Numbered from the stretch's first letter, positions 26,935-37,842 are shown. The stretch is 64,000 nt of DNA from Neocallimastix lanati (nom. inval.) (GCA_016946835.1 JACVTC010000047.1:380001-444000), one strand, 5' to 3'. Numbers and translations: made by a program. The notes: generated from the letters alone by a model not told the origin.

Positions 26935-27050
26935 AAATTTATTTTCAAGATTGATAAATGATGTATAACACTTTAAACGATTTAATTGCATATATAATCA
27001 CTTTTGTTTCATGTTATTACTTAGCTTTCAAAAATAGTCGGGACTTTAAA
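26935..27050 (+). other. Continuation of the Rep relic locus
   Basis: This sequence directly followed the Rep relic before the solo LTR inserted, as the TSD shows. A short frame is open across the junction and soon stops. The boundary with the next element is not resolved. Confidence 0.35.
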
Positions 27051-27166
27051 TTTATTATCCAAAATTAAATTTATTATCCTAAATCAGTAGAAAGTAGAGT
27101 CCTAAATCAGTAGAAGATTTTATTATTTGCAACGTATTCCTTTTTTGTTTAAAAAGTATTAGTTAT
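27051..27166 (-). other. Leader fragment of a truncated chromovirus
   Basis: Read on the minus strand from the LTR: the 11-nt primer site ATAACTAATAC (27156-27166), then a leader ending in two units of the same CTACTGATTTAGGACTCT-type repeat found at 37209-37506. The leader then runs into unrelated DNA (boundary about 27050), so the element is truncated after about 100 bp of internal sequence. Confidence 0.65.
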
Positions 27167-27775
27167 TGTAATGAATTCGTCAATTAAAACAGATTATAAC
27201 AATAAAAAACACTTTACAATTTAAACAAATAAGTAAATTCTTTTATTATTAAATTCTTTTTATTAATTATAAATTTCTTTTATGTTATTAACCGTAAAAT
27301 AGTTAATAACTAATACATCGATTTAATTGAGAAAAATTACATGTATTTATATTTTTTCTTATTATATTATTAATATATGATGTTATTTAATAATATATAT
27401 AAAACTATTTATTTATAAACAAAAGATTTTTTAATTAATAATTTTTATTATTTATTAATTTACTAAAACTAAAATTAATTTTTTAAACTCTTTATTTAAT
27501 TTATTATTTTAATACTTATAATAATTTTAATTATATATTTAATATTGAAAAACTATTTTTATAAATATTAACTATTTAAGATTATTCCTAATTTAATATT
27601 TAACTATTTAAAACTAAGCTAAGTTTACTAATTAAAAAATATTTTCAATTTAAAAAATAATTAAATTTTATTTCAATAAATTTTATATCAAAAAAATAAT
27701 TCATATACATTAAATAAATTAATTGTACGAAAAATTAAGCTATTTAATATATTAAAGATTTATTAAATCTTTACA
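27167..27775 (-). repeat. 5' LTR of truncated chromovirus (subfamily D)
   Basis: A 609-bp LTR in inverted orientation relative to the solo copy at 26322. Plus-strand ends are TGTAATGAATTC and AAATCTTTACA. The predicted transcript start GTATTAGTTAT lies at 27306-27316 on the minus strand and is perfectly complementary to the adjoining primer site. The two LTRs form a long inverted repeat about 240 bp apart. Confidence 0.85.
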
Positions 27776-28156
27776 TTATTTTTTATTTTAATAAAAATTA
27801 ATTATTATTTGATAAAGTACGCCTTGGTTCAGTATCTCTTACTGGGAGAAGCTATATAATTTATTTATTAAATTGATTAATCTAATATAATTTTATTTAT
27901 TTATTTATTAAATATTTATTTATTTTATAATTTAAATTTATTTAATTGACTAATAATTTTTATAAATTCATATTAAATATTACTAAAATAATTTTATTAA
28001 TAAAATATATTTAATTTGGCAATTTTTATTATTATAATTTTTAACTATTTGAATTGCAAAGAATTAACATAAAAAAATGTATTCTTTATATAATTTTCTT
28101 TAATTATAAACTATTTAAAAATAAAATAAAATAAAATAAAACTTAATTTTTAAATT
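27776..28156 (-). repeat. Distal part of the gypsy-chimera LTR (probable)
   Basis: Removing copia-1 (28157-33303, TSD AAATT) makes this sequence continuous with the LTR at 33304-33546. It is A+T-rich, non-coding, with a small island GTACGCCTTGGTTCAGTATC at about 27820. The outer end of the LTR was not identified. Confidence 0.45.
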
Positions 28157-28404
28157 TGTTATTTTTTTATTAAAAGTTTATTTATAAATTTTATAAATAG
28201 GTAATTATAATGTTTTAAAATACATAAATTTATGAGTGTTTATAATAAAAACAAAAATGTGGCGTTTATTAAATGTGATATTTTTAATAATCACGTGTTA
28301 TAAATGTGGCGCTTGCGCGCCTTGCCGTGATACTACTATATTATTTATTTACATTATTTCATTATGACCATATAATATATTTAATTATTTCGTAATTTCT
28401 AACA
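28157..28404 (-). repeat. copia-1 3' LTR
   Basis: Starts TGTTATTTTTTTATT and ends TTCTAACA on the plus strand. It contains a short GC-rich palindromic core GGCGCTTGCGCGCC flanked by ATGTGGCG repeats. Confidence 0.93.
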
Positions 28405-28416
28405 TTCCCCCCTAAA
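28405..28416 (-). promoter_or_regulatory. copia-1 polypurine tract
   Basis: On the minus strand TTTAGGGGGGAA directly abuts the 3' LTR, the expected primer for plus-strand DNA synthesis. Confidence 0.85.
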
Positions 28417-28512
28417 CTTAGATTATTTAATAATATAAGTTTAAAAGTTAAAAATTTAGAAATATATACTAAAATTTTTTTTTTTTTTTTTTTTTTAATC
28501 TATTTATTTGAT

Positions 28513-31500
28513 TTAATTATTTGATTTAAATAATACAATATCCGTAAAATTCTTTATGGCTGGTCCATTTGAGCATTTTGTTAAGACATCGGCTAACATT
28601 TCTTTAGTGTTTTTATATTCAAGTTTGATTTTATTTTTAGTTATATTGTCTTTATTGGAATATTGAAATAATATTTAATTTCCATGTGTTTTAATTTTGT
28701 ATTAATCTGTCCATTTTCAATGCGTACTTTGCTTGCATTGTTATCAGTGTATATTATGATTGGTTTGTTATAGTTAAATATTTCAATTAAAATATTTCTA
28801 ATCCATAGAACTTTTTTTACGCATTCGGAGGTGCTAACATATTCGGCCTCTGCGGTTGATGTAGCGACAGTGCTTTGTTTCCTTGAGTTCCAGCAAATTG
28901 GTGAATTTCCCATAAGTATTATATATCCGGAGGTAGACTTTCTATCGTTGAGGTCCCCTGCGAAATCTGTGTCTGTATATGCGTGTATTTTTCCGTTACC
29001 GTCATATTTAATTTTAAAATTTTTGGTACTGTTTAAATATTTTAATATATTGAGAATTCTTTTCCAATCTGAGACTGTTGGATTTTCACAATATCTTACT
29101 GCTTTATGGGTAGCAAATGCGATATCAGGTCGAGTGTTTTTAGATATATATATTAATGAACCAATGGCGCTTTTGTATGTTGTGGGATCGAATGGTTCAC
29201 TGTTGTTAGATAATTTGTTGTCTCCTGTGCATGGAGTGTTTGCCTTTTTAATGTTTGTGATATGAAAATGTTTTAAAAGATTTTCAATTATGTTTTGTTG
29301 TGAAATATAATAGCATTGATTTATTCTTTCAATTGTTATTCCGAGAATGTATTTTGCTTTTTGACAATTTGAGATCTTATATTAATTTTTAATTTTATTG
29401 ATGATTTCCATAATTTCAGAGATGTTTCCTGTAATTAGCATATCGTCAACATAGATTCCGATAATACATATTACTTTGTTTTCGTTGTTTCTTTTGATAA
29501 ATATGCACTGGTCTGATTTAAGTTGAATAAAATTTTGTATAACAAGGAAATTCGATAAAGTTTCATACCATTGTCTTCCTGATTGCGTAATCCATATAAA
29601 GCCTTCTTAAGCTTCCAGTATCCTTTGTTGTAATTACTGTCCCCTTCTGGAATAGTTGTATATATTGTTTTATCTAATTTAGCGTTTAGATATGCTGATT
29701 TGATATCTAATTGATACATTATCCATTTAAATTTAGAAGCTATGGATATTATTAATTTTATACTATCGCTATTTAGTGTTGGGGAATAGGTTAAGTCGTA
29801 ATCAATTCCATGAATTTGATTGAATCCCCTTGCTACCAGTCTTGCCTTGAATTTTGATATATTATTGTGTTCATCCCTTTTGATGGAAAATACCCATTTT
29901 GTGGTTATTATTGTTTTGTTTTTTGGGGCTTCTTTGATGAAAATCATTATTTTGTTATTGTATAAATTGTTCAATTCGTCCTTTATTGCTTTTTTCCATT
30001 GTTCTTTGTTGGTTCCGGTTATCGCTTGCTTATAGGTTGATGGAATTTCATTTTCAATACTATTTATTGTTCTCTGTATTTTGTTGATAGTTGTTCTTTT
30101 GTTTTCAAGTCTTTCTAAAGGACTACCTGGTCTTTTCATTAATATTTGTGCCTTACTATAAGTGGTATCCCTAATTCTTTTATTTAATTCATTATTGTTT
30201 TTGTTGTTTTCATGTGGTCTTTTGCATGAAGGATCTTGAATTTCATTTTTATAATGCTTTTCGTTATTAATTTCATTATTAGGGTTTATATTAGTTTTGT
30301 TATTTTGGTTATTCTTGTTATTGTCTAAATTATTTGTTTTGTTGAATTGTTCCTCTGAATTATTGTTATCTTTATCTTCTTTATTTTCTGTTATTTCTTC
30401 TATCATTGTTTTATGATCATGTAAGTTTTTGTGATTAATATCTTGTGTATAGCTGTTGATAGGATTTTTTGGATTATTGTTTTTAGTATCTGTCGGTTCA
30501 TTAATTACCAATAAATTTCTAAAAGTGTAATTTGAAGGTTCTTCTTCTAAAAATACGGCTTCTCTTGTTAAGTGCAATTTTTGATCTATTTTATCCATAA
30601 TTATGAAGCTGTTGTTTTCAAAGTTTAATCCTAGGAAAATACCTTCTTTGCTATTGGATTCAAATTTTGACGTTTTGTTATTTATATTATTATAGTAACT
30701 TTTGCATCCGAAGACTTTAATTTTTGATAAATCTACACTTTTATTATAAAATATTTCATTGGGGATTAAGTAAGAAATATTCTTATGGGGTGTAATATTA
30801 TAGAGAAAATTTGCATAGATTACTGCGTAACTCCAGAAGTCCAAACTCATTTTGGCCCAGAATATTAGTGTTTTTGCTGAGTTTACTAAAGTTTGATTGT
30901 ATCTTTCGGCTATTCCATTGTTTTCTGGATTGTATGGTGGTGAGAAAATTTTCTTAATTCCCATTTTTCTACAATATTTCTTGATTTTTGAATTGTTGTA
31001 TTCCCTTCCGTTGTCGTTTTTGAAATTTTGTATTTTGTTTTCGAAATTGTTATCTATATATTTTAAGAAGTTTAGTATATTGTTAATTGCTTCTGATTTT
31101 TCTTTCATCAAGTAGACCCAAGCTTTGCGACTAAACTCATCAATGAATGTTAAAATGTATTTAAGATTGTCGTTTGATGTTGGTTTTATTGGACCTATGA
31201 TATCTGAGTGAATTGTTTCTAATATTTTGGAAGCTCTTGGAACCTCTTTATTGTGTGGCTTCCTTCTTAATTTACTGATATTACAATCCTGGCATCCTTG
31301 GTTGATGACTTTGTGGAGTTCCAAATATTTCTGGATATCTGGATTATAAAAATGACCCAGTCTGTTATGCCAGATTTTTATTGAATTTTCGTCTAATTCA
31401 GTTGAAAATAATGGATTAGACTGTTTCATTATTGGGATCCTGATGATATTTCTTGAATCTGCATTGACATCAATTATTATATCATTATTTTGATTTTTTA

Positions 31501-33019
31501 AGGTTAATGAAATGTTGTTGTTTTTTAATTCTAGTGATGCTTGAATTCCTGATTTTATTAATTTTATTCCTCCAATTAAGTTTTTGTTCACTTCTTTGGA
31601 GTATAGTACTCTTTCAAGTGTAATTAAATGGCCGTTAATTGTACCATTGAAGGTACCATACCCTTCGAAATGGCAGGTGGATCCATTTGCGCACTGCATT
31701 TGAATTATTTCTTCTTTAAAATTTTCTAGGAGACTTTTGTCGTTTGTGATGTGTTCACTAGCTCCTGTGTCGAAGGTCCATAATGTTGTTATTCCCGAAT
31801 TGTGATCACGTGATAATGATAAAAGTACATTTTTCAAAAGTTCTTTTTTATTCGGAAAAACGTTTGGTAAAGTAAGATCTTCAAGTTTATTGATCACGTG
31901 TTCATAACATAATTGTTCATCAATAATGGTGTTATCGTATAGATGTATGTTGTTATCTGAAAATTGATCACGTGGTTCATTTATACTGCTTTCTTCATTT
32001 TCTATACTATCCATTGTGTCACCGTACTTGAGAATAATTTCTTCATAGCATGGGTTTGTTTCATTAATAGGCATAGCTTCGATACTGTCGAGATTTTCTA
32101 TATTGTTTAAGTTGTTTTTTCTATTGGACCTTTTTCCTCTTGATCCTCTTTTTGTCTTGTATCTTTTATTGTTACTTTTTCGTGTATTTTTAGTATTATT
32201 GTTCCTGTTTACTGTACTACATGGATTGTAGTAGCAGTCCTTCGCTAAGTGTCCAGGTCTTTCACAGTAGACACATACCTTATTATTTGTAGGCATGCCC
32301 TGATTTGTAATGTAATTGATACTTGAATTATTTTCCAAGTTATCAATGTCCATTTTATCGTCTTTTTCTTGCTTATTGTTGGAATTATTTGACCTACTCG
32401 AGTTATTAAATCTTGAATAGTTTGTATCACTACTACTTTTTCTGTATGCAATAGTAGTATGTTTGTCTTTTATTTCTTTATAAAAGGAATCTACAGTGGA
32501 TGATGAGCTGTAGTTTACCTTTTCTTGGAGTTCTTTGGGGAGAGCTTCGAACATAATAGTGAGCATCACCAGTTTTGACGAACTCATTGATGATTTGTTA
32601 AGAATCCTGAATAGTTCCATGATTTCATTAATGACTGGAATAGTGTCATTAATGTTTTTTGCCTTTAGAGAATAGATTCTTTGCAGATATCTGCCATGAT
32701 TAGCAGTATCATCTACTTCGTACAGGTCTTTGAGTTTTTTCATTTTCAAGAATGCTGATTCACAATCTTTGATGTAAAATTTAATCGAATCAGCTACGTT
32801 GTTAAAGATAATGGAACCAGCTAAAGCATCACGGGCAGTAATATCTTCCTTTCCTTTGTTATTATTTTCAGGAGTATTGGATTCGGCGTAGTTTAAAGTA
32901 TCAGCTACAATGTAATTATGTAACTTCTTTGCTTTAAGGTAACCTATGATGGAAGTATACCAAAGAACGAAATTTTCGGTACCACGGAGTTTATCAAATT
33001 GAGGAATTGAATCGGACAT
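28513..33019 (-). pseudogene. copia-1 Gag-Pol polyprotein (frameshifted)
   Basis: From ATG at 33019, 1,182 codons are open. Visible: Gag with zinc knuckle CVYCERPGHLAKDC (about 248-262); protease TFDTGASEHI (about 413); integrase H-H-C-C finger from HNRLGHF (about 550), then IHSDIIGP (about 605), NDNGREY (about 669) and NNGIAERYNQ (about 702), giving the catalytic D, D and E; an Asn-rich linker; RT from FKARLVARGFN (about 1058) to LDIKSAYLNA and ALYGLR. A one-base loss near 29585 shifts the frame. RT continues with YVDDM at about 29440, then an in-frame TAA near 29380. RNase H follows with TDTDFAGD, TAEAEY and YTDNNAS, with one more frame change near 28650, and the natural stop is at 28513. 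It encodes all activities for copying and integration but is inactivated in RT. Confidence 0.93.
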
Positions 33020-33040
33020 GTCGAAAAATAAGAGTTAAAT

Positions 33041-33055
33041 TTGAGACTCTTAATC
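33041..33055 (-). promoter_or_regulatory. copia-1 primer-binding site (tRNA-Lys anticodon arm)
   Basis: The plus strand reads TTGAGACTCTTAATC, i.e. the tRNA-Lys(CUU) anticodon-arm sequence itself. The element-sense strand is therefore complementary and sits immediately next to the 5' LTR, as a half-tRNA primer site should. Confidence 0.75.
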
Positions 33056-33303
33056 TGTTATTTTTTTATTAAAAGCTTATTTATAAATTTTATAAATAGG
33101 TAATTACAATGTTTTAAAATACATAAATTTATGAGTATTTATAATAAAAACAAAAATGTGGCATTTATTAAATGTGATATTTTTGATAATCACGTGTTAT
33201 AAATGTGGCGCTTGCGCGCCGTGCCGTGATACTACTATATTATTTATTTACATTATTTCATTATGACCATGTGATATATTTAATTATTTCGTAATTTCTA
33301 ACA
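33056..33303 (-). repeat. copia-1 5' LTR
   Basis: Same 248-bp sequence as the other LTR with about eight differences. It would carry the promoter for the minus-strand element. Confidence 0.93.
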
Positions 33304-33546
33304 AAATTATTTACATATTTACATAACATAAAATTTATGTTATAAATTTTATGTTTACATTAATTTTATGTATTTTAGAGAATTTATGATATTACATAAA
33401 TTTATACTCTATCACTTTATTTTTAAATCATTATATAAATCATATGATAATTAATCAAGTGACTAATTGATTTATTTTTATGTAATTATTAATAAAATAA
33501 TTTATTACTAATTAAAGTTTTTATTTTCATTTTATATCATATATCA
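33304..33546 (-). repeat. Proximal part of the gypsy-chimera 3' LTR
   Basis: In element sense it starts TGATATATGATA just after the polypurine tract, similar in position and first bases to the TGATAAAG start of the intact gypsy LTR. It is cut at 33304 by copia-1 and continues left of 28157. Confidence 0.65.
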
Positions 33547-33548
33547 TA

Positions 33549-33560
33549 CGTCCCTCCTTA
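33549..33560 (-). promoter_or_regulatory. Polypurine tract of the gypsy end
   Basis: Element-sense TAAGGAGGGACG, between the integrase stop codon and the LTR start. Confidence 0.7.
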
Positions 33561-33568
33561 AATTACAA

Positions 33569-35218
33569 CTATGATATAGTTGTAGAGTTAAATTTTATTA
33601 TATTTTTAAGATGGACAGGCCTTTCTAATGGTATTTTTGTATTAGGATCTACTAATACAGTTGAATTATACTGTTTACTTTTAACTTCATAAGGTCCTAC
33701 GAAATAAGGATCTAATTTATATCTTGAAAAATTTCTAACCTTGACTAAATCTCCTATTTTAATTTCATTTTGCTTATTCATAGTTGTTATTTCCTGCCTT
33801 CGAATTTCCCAATATTTATTATTCTTTTTGATGTTATTGCAGACATCCATGACCCATTTATGATTAATAAATTTTTCAATTAATAGTTCTTCTTCACTTC
33901 CTTGTACATATGAAGTTGGAAGAAATGAGGCTAATTCAAAGGGTTGTTGGTCACTTCTACCATAAAGTAGTTCAAAACTTGAATATTTAGTCACTGAGTT
34001 TTTCGAAGTTCTTAGAGTCCATAAAGCAAAAGGTAAGACAAGATCCCATTCTTTTTCCTTATTTGCTAGAAGACGTAATAATTTTCCAATTTCTCTGTTT
34101 CTATTTTCTATTAAACTATTAGATTCCGTATGGTACGTTACAATAAATTTAATGTATACGTCATATAGGTCTAAAAATATTTTCGTAAAATCGGAATTAA
34201 ATTGTACATCATTATCAGTTGTAATTGTATTTGATATACCAAATCTTGCAAAAATTTGAGATAAAAATTTTACAACATCACGTGAAGTAATTGTAGATAC
34301 TGGTTGTACCTCAACCCATTTGGTAAAATAATCTACAATAACTATGATGTATTGGTTACCACTACTAGTTTCCGGTATTGGCCCTATTATATCCACACCC
34401 AAGTGTGTAAAAGGAGCTTCTACTTGAGTTGCAAATTTTTCTGTGGGTTCGGGAATTTCATTTCTCTTATTGAGTTGACAATTCTCGCAATTAGAAATGA
34501 ATATTTTAATGTCTATAGACATTCCCTTCCAATAAAAAGATTTTTTTAGTCTTTCGTAAGTCTTCTCAAAACCTTCATGGCCAATTGCATGAGCTTTCCA
34601 TATGAGATTAAATTTCTCCTCATTGGTAGTAATAATTTTTCGTAATTTATCTTTTTCTTTTAAATATTTAATACCTTCTATAGTTATTATGTGGTCATTA
34701 ATAAATTTTTGCATAAATTCAGCAATATATGAATTTTCTTCATTAGTATTTTCATTATTAATTCCAATTTCTTCATTATTATCATTATTAATGATATTAT
34801 TATTATTATTGTTATTATTATCATTATCATTATATAATGTATGTATATAATAAGTATTTTTATTATATTCTCTACTTTTATTCTCCAGTATATTATCAAT
34901 ATATTGGAATAAATGATCTCTTTGTTGGTTCAATTGATCTTTTAATTGGATTATATCATTAATTTTATGTTTTTCCTGCATAAAGTTATTTTCTTCATTA
35001 TATTGTAATAAATATGAATATATATTAGCTAATATATTAGAATAGTATTCTATTATATTTCTTTTCAATTGAAGTATTTGAATTAAAGTTTTTCTTAATT
35101 TATTTTGATTTATTTTTAATTTATTAAAATTTATATTATTATGTATATTATAAGAAGATTCTAATATATGGGAATTGGTATTTTTAAACGGAATTTTAAA
35201 ATTTTCTGAAAATTTCAA
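33569..35218 (-). pseudogene. Ty3/gypsy integrase (second ORF of the chimera)
   Basis: The conserved part begins after a low-complexity Asn-rich stretch (to about residue 165). It has an H-H-C-C finger from HAIGHEGFEKTY to NCENCQLN, catalytic LGVDIIGP, TTDNDVQFNSDF and TESNSLIENRN, then a C-terminal DNA-binding region VRNFSRYKLDPYFVGPYEV. It is about 45-50% identical by eye to the integrase of the intact gypsy element. DNG is changed to DND and HPESNG to HTESNS, suggesting decay. The apparent start is an in-frame TTG; the frame is shifted relative to the RNase H ORF just upstream, so this is the remainder of a polyprotein rather than an independent gene. Confidence 0.85.
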
Positions 35219-35223
35219 ATTAT

Positions 35224-36386
35224 CTATATACCACCATTTTCTCTCACTTTTTGAAATTTTAAATTTTTGAGATGAGAATTTTTTTTATTAATTTTGAAAC
35301 TTGAAATTTTTTTATTACTTGTAGTAATATATGGCGTATTAATATTAATTAATTTATTAAATTTATTATTTTCTTTATTATTATTATTATTTTGTATATT
35401 AAAATTATCATCCTTAATTTTTATTCGTGACAATGCGTCAGCCAAATAATTCCTTTTTTCCTGTTCGTATAAAATTTTAATTCTTAACATACTGATTGTT
35501 ATGCACCATCGAATGTGGCGTAAATTATTAGGTTCTTTGTTATTAAATAAACCTATTAATGGTTTATGATCTGTATATAACAAAGTTTCATGCTTATTAC
35601 CTGATATGTAGTATTTGAACTTACTTGCACAGTAATATACTGCAGTTCCTTCCAGTTCCGTAATACTGTATTTTAATTCAGCTTTGTTTAATGTTCTGCT
35701 TATGAAATGTATTGGATATTCTTTTTTATTTTTGTTATCATTATTGTTTTCATTAATAAATTTTCTTTTATTGTTATTAGAATTTGTTTCACTATTGTCA
35801 TTACTATTTAATTTAATTTGATTATTATCATCGGTGTTAATATTATTATTATTTTTGTTATTATTTTCATTATTTTCAATAGTATTTTGTTTATTTGTAA
35901 TATTATTTTTATTATTGTCTGTGGTATCGGTATTGTTGTTATTATTGTCAGTAGTTTCAAAATTATTATTATTTGAATTATTCATATTAATATTCTTGGT
36001 ATTTGAATTATTATTGTTTAAGTTATTGTTTAAATTTTGATTATTCATAAATTGTGAATTATTATCTGAATGTTCCACCTGAATTTGTGAATTATCAAAA
36101 TTAAAAAGAGAATCAACGGAATCATTTGATAAGAAAGTAGTTTCAATAGATCCAGGAATATTTTCCATAAAATATACATCTCTTGCAGATATAATAGAAT
36201 TAGTAGTTATATCAAGGATTTTATAACCTGTAGAGTCAGAAGCATAACCAAGAAAGATACCTGGTTTAGTATTATTATCTAATTTATTTTTCTTATGATT
36301 ATTATAAAAATAAACTCTGCAACCAAAAACTTTTAAATGGGATATATCAACAGGCTTGTTGAAGAAAACTTCATCAGGAATAAGAG
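35224..36386 (-). pseudogene. In-frame copia integrase-gypsy RNase H chimera
   Basis: One frame stays open from the chromovirus insertion point (36386) to the TAG at 35224. Its first about 75 codons are the copia integrase C-terminus (HLKVFGCRVYF, GIFLGYASDSTGYKI). Then come a copia-like linker (ARDVYFMENIPGSIE), about 130 Asn-rich residues, and abruptly gypsy RNase H from KKEYPIHFISRTL through ITELEGTAVYYC, LYTDHKPLIGLF and NYLADALSR. The first RNase H Asp motif and the entire RT are missing, so the join falls inside the RNase H domain. It joins upstream to 56928-58623 once the chromovirus is removed, and downstream to the gypsy integrase after a frame change. Confidence 0.85.
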
Positions 36387-37163
36387 TGTAAAGATTTAAT
36401 AAAATCTTTAATAATTAATTATTACATAATTAATTAATGTAATAAAATTACATAAATTTATGATTTACGTATATGAAAATTAATTATAAATTTATGAAAA
36501 CTTTTCATAAAGGAAAAATTATTATTTAAATAATTTTGGATAATAACTTAAATCTAAATAATTTATTTAAGTTAGTTAATTTAGTTTAGTTTATTTAAAA
36601 TAGTTATTCTATTTAATTTAGTTAATTTAGTTAATTTAGTTTAGTTAGTTTAAAATACTTTAAAATTAATTTCGGAATAGTTTTAAATAGTTAAAATTAG
36701 TTTAAATAGTTTATAAAAATAGTTTTAAATTATAAATATATAAACATTAGTATTAATAATATTTATATAATAAATATATAATAAATGAGTTGTTATTGAA
36801 TTTAATTATTATTGTAAATAAGTTGAAAATTTATTGAATTAATTATTGTTTAGTTTAGTTAATTATTATTTTTAATAAAATTATTAATAAATATTTTGTT
36901 TATAAATAAATAGTAATATATGTAAATTAGATAGAAATAATATATTATAATGTAATAATGAAAAAATATAAATACATGTAAATTTCTATAATTAAATCGA
37001 TTTATTAGTTATTGACTATATGATAGTTAATAACAAAAAAGAGATTTAATTTTTTTTAATTAATAAAGATTATTTTATTTAAAAACGAATTTTTATTACG
37101 TGTTTTTTTATTTTGGTGTTAAAATTTGTTATTTGTAATCTGTTTCTGATAGAACTCTTTACA
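36387..37163 (+). repeat. Chromovirus 5' LTR
   Basis: 777 bp, TGTAAAGATTTAATAAAATC ... ACTCTTTACA. Close to the 768-bp 3' LTR; differences include small indels in A+T runs. Confidence 0.93.
36967..37012 (+). promoter_or_regulatory. LTR TATA box and predicted transcript start
   Basis: TATAAATA at 36967 is followed 35 nt later by TTATTAGTTAT (GTATTAGTTAT in the other copies). The same spacing recurs in the 3' LTR (56729/56764) and in the subfamily-D LTR (26743/26778). The 11-mer is complementary, fully or nearly, to the primer site after the LTR, so it is the expected RNA 5' end in a self-priming scheme. Confidence 0.65.
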
Positions 37164-37175
37164 ATAACAAATACC
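37164..37175 (+). promoter_or_regulatory. Chromovirus primer-binding site (self-priming type)
   Basis: ATAACAAATACC directly follows the LTR. It lacks the TGG start of a tRNA 3'-end primer site. It pairs at 10 of 11 positions with GTATTAGTTAT of the LTR; the related copy at 27156-27166 pairs perfectly. Confidence 0.6.
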
Positions 37176-37208
37176 TTTTAAATAAAAAGAAACACGTTAC
37201 AAATAATA

Positions 37209-37506
37209 AAACTTTCTACTGATTTAGGACTATACTTTAGGACTCTACTTTCTACTGATTTAGGACTATACTTTAGGACTCTACTTTCTACTGATTTAGG
37301 ACTATACTTTAGGACTCTACTTTCTACTGATTTAGGACTATACTTTAGGACTCTACTTTCTACTGATTTAGGACTATACTTTAGGACTCTACTTTCTACT
37401 GATTTAGGACTATACTTTAGGACTCTACTTTCTACTGATTTAGGACTATACTTTAGGACTCTACTTTCTACTGATTTAGGACTCTGCTTTCTACTGATTT
37501 AGGACT
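37209..37506 (+). repeat. 36-bp composite tandem repeat in chromovirus leader
   Basis: About eight head-to-tail copies of a 36-bp unit made of two diverged 18-bp halves (ACTTTCTACTGATTTAGG and ACTATACTTTAGGACTCT). Two units also lie in the truncated relative at 27085-27125. It sits between primer site and gag, so it is part of the RNA leader. Confidence 0.9.
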
Positions 37507-37842
37507 CTATAATTTTGACTTTTAACATAGATTTTTATTGCTCTTAAGCATTGTTAACCCTTACTGATTTTGGACTCTTATTATTGTTGCTATTCAGGTT
37601 GAAATATTAATAATAGTTATATTATTCTATATTTTCTTCGTTTACTCGTTCGACACCTTTTCAAGTGGATAGAGTCTGAACGACTTTACGATATTAAATA
37701 TAGACATATTAATAACTTGTATAATTAATAATAAGAGATCAAAAAAAAAAAAAAAAAAAAATTTAATTATTAACGTCACTTTAACATTAACAATCTGGAA
37801 GAACTAAATCGCATATTTCAAAACCTTAATCTTGATGATAAC

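Larger units (their letters stand above)
28157..33303 (-). mobile_element. copia-1: Ty1/copia retrotransposon (TSD AAATT)
   Basis: A complete 5,147-bp insertion bounded by 248-bp LTRs (28157-28404 and 33056-33303) with 5-bp duplications AAATT (28152-28156, 33304-33308). The LTRs differ at about eight positions, nearly all transitions, so it is moderately old. Gene order is Gag-protease-integrase-RT-RNase H, defining copia. It carries a half-tRNA-type primer site and a polypurine tract. It inserted into the LTR of the gypsy end of the chimeric element. Confidence 0.95.

Noticed and set aside
28831-29265. Plus-strand 144-residue reading frame
   Set aside because: Antisense shadow of copia-1 RT/RNase H; no independent motif.
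33569-36168. Two separate gypsy genes on the minus strand
   Set aside because: The upstream frame is continuous with copia integrase and the downstream ORF starts at TTG after a frame change, so they are parts of one decayed polyprotein.
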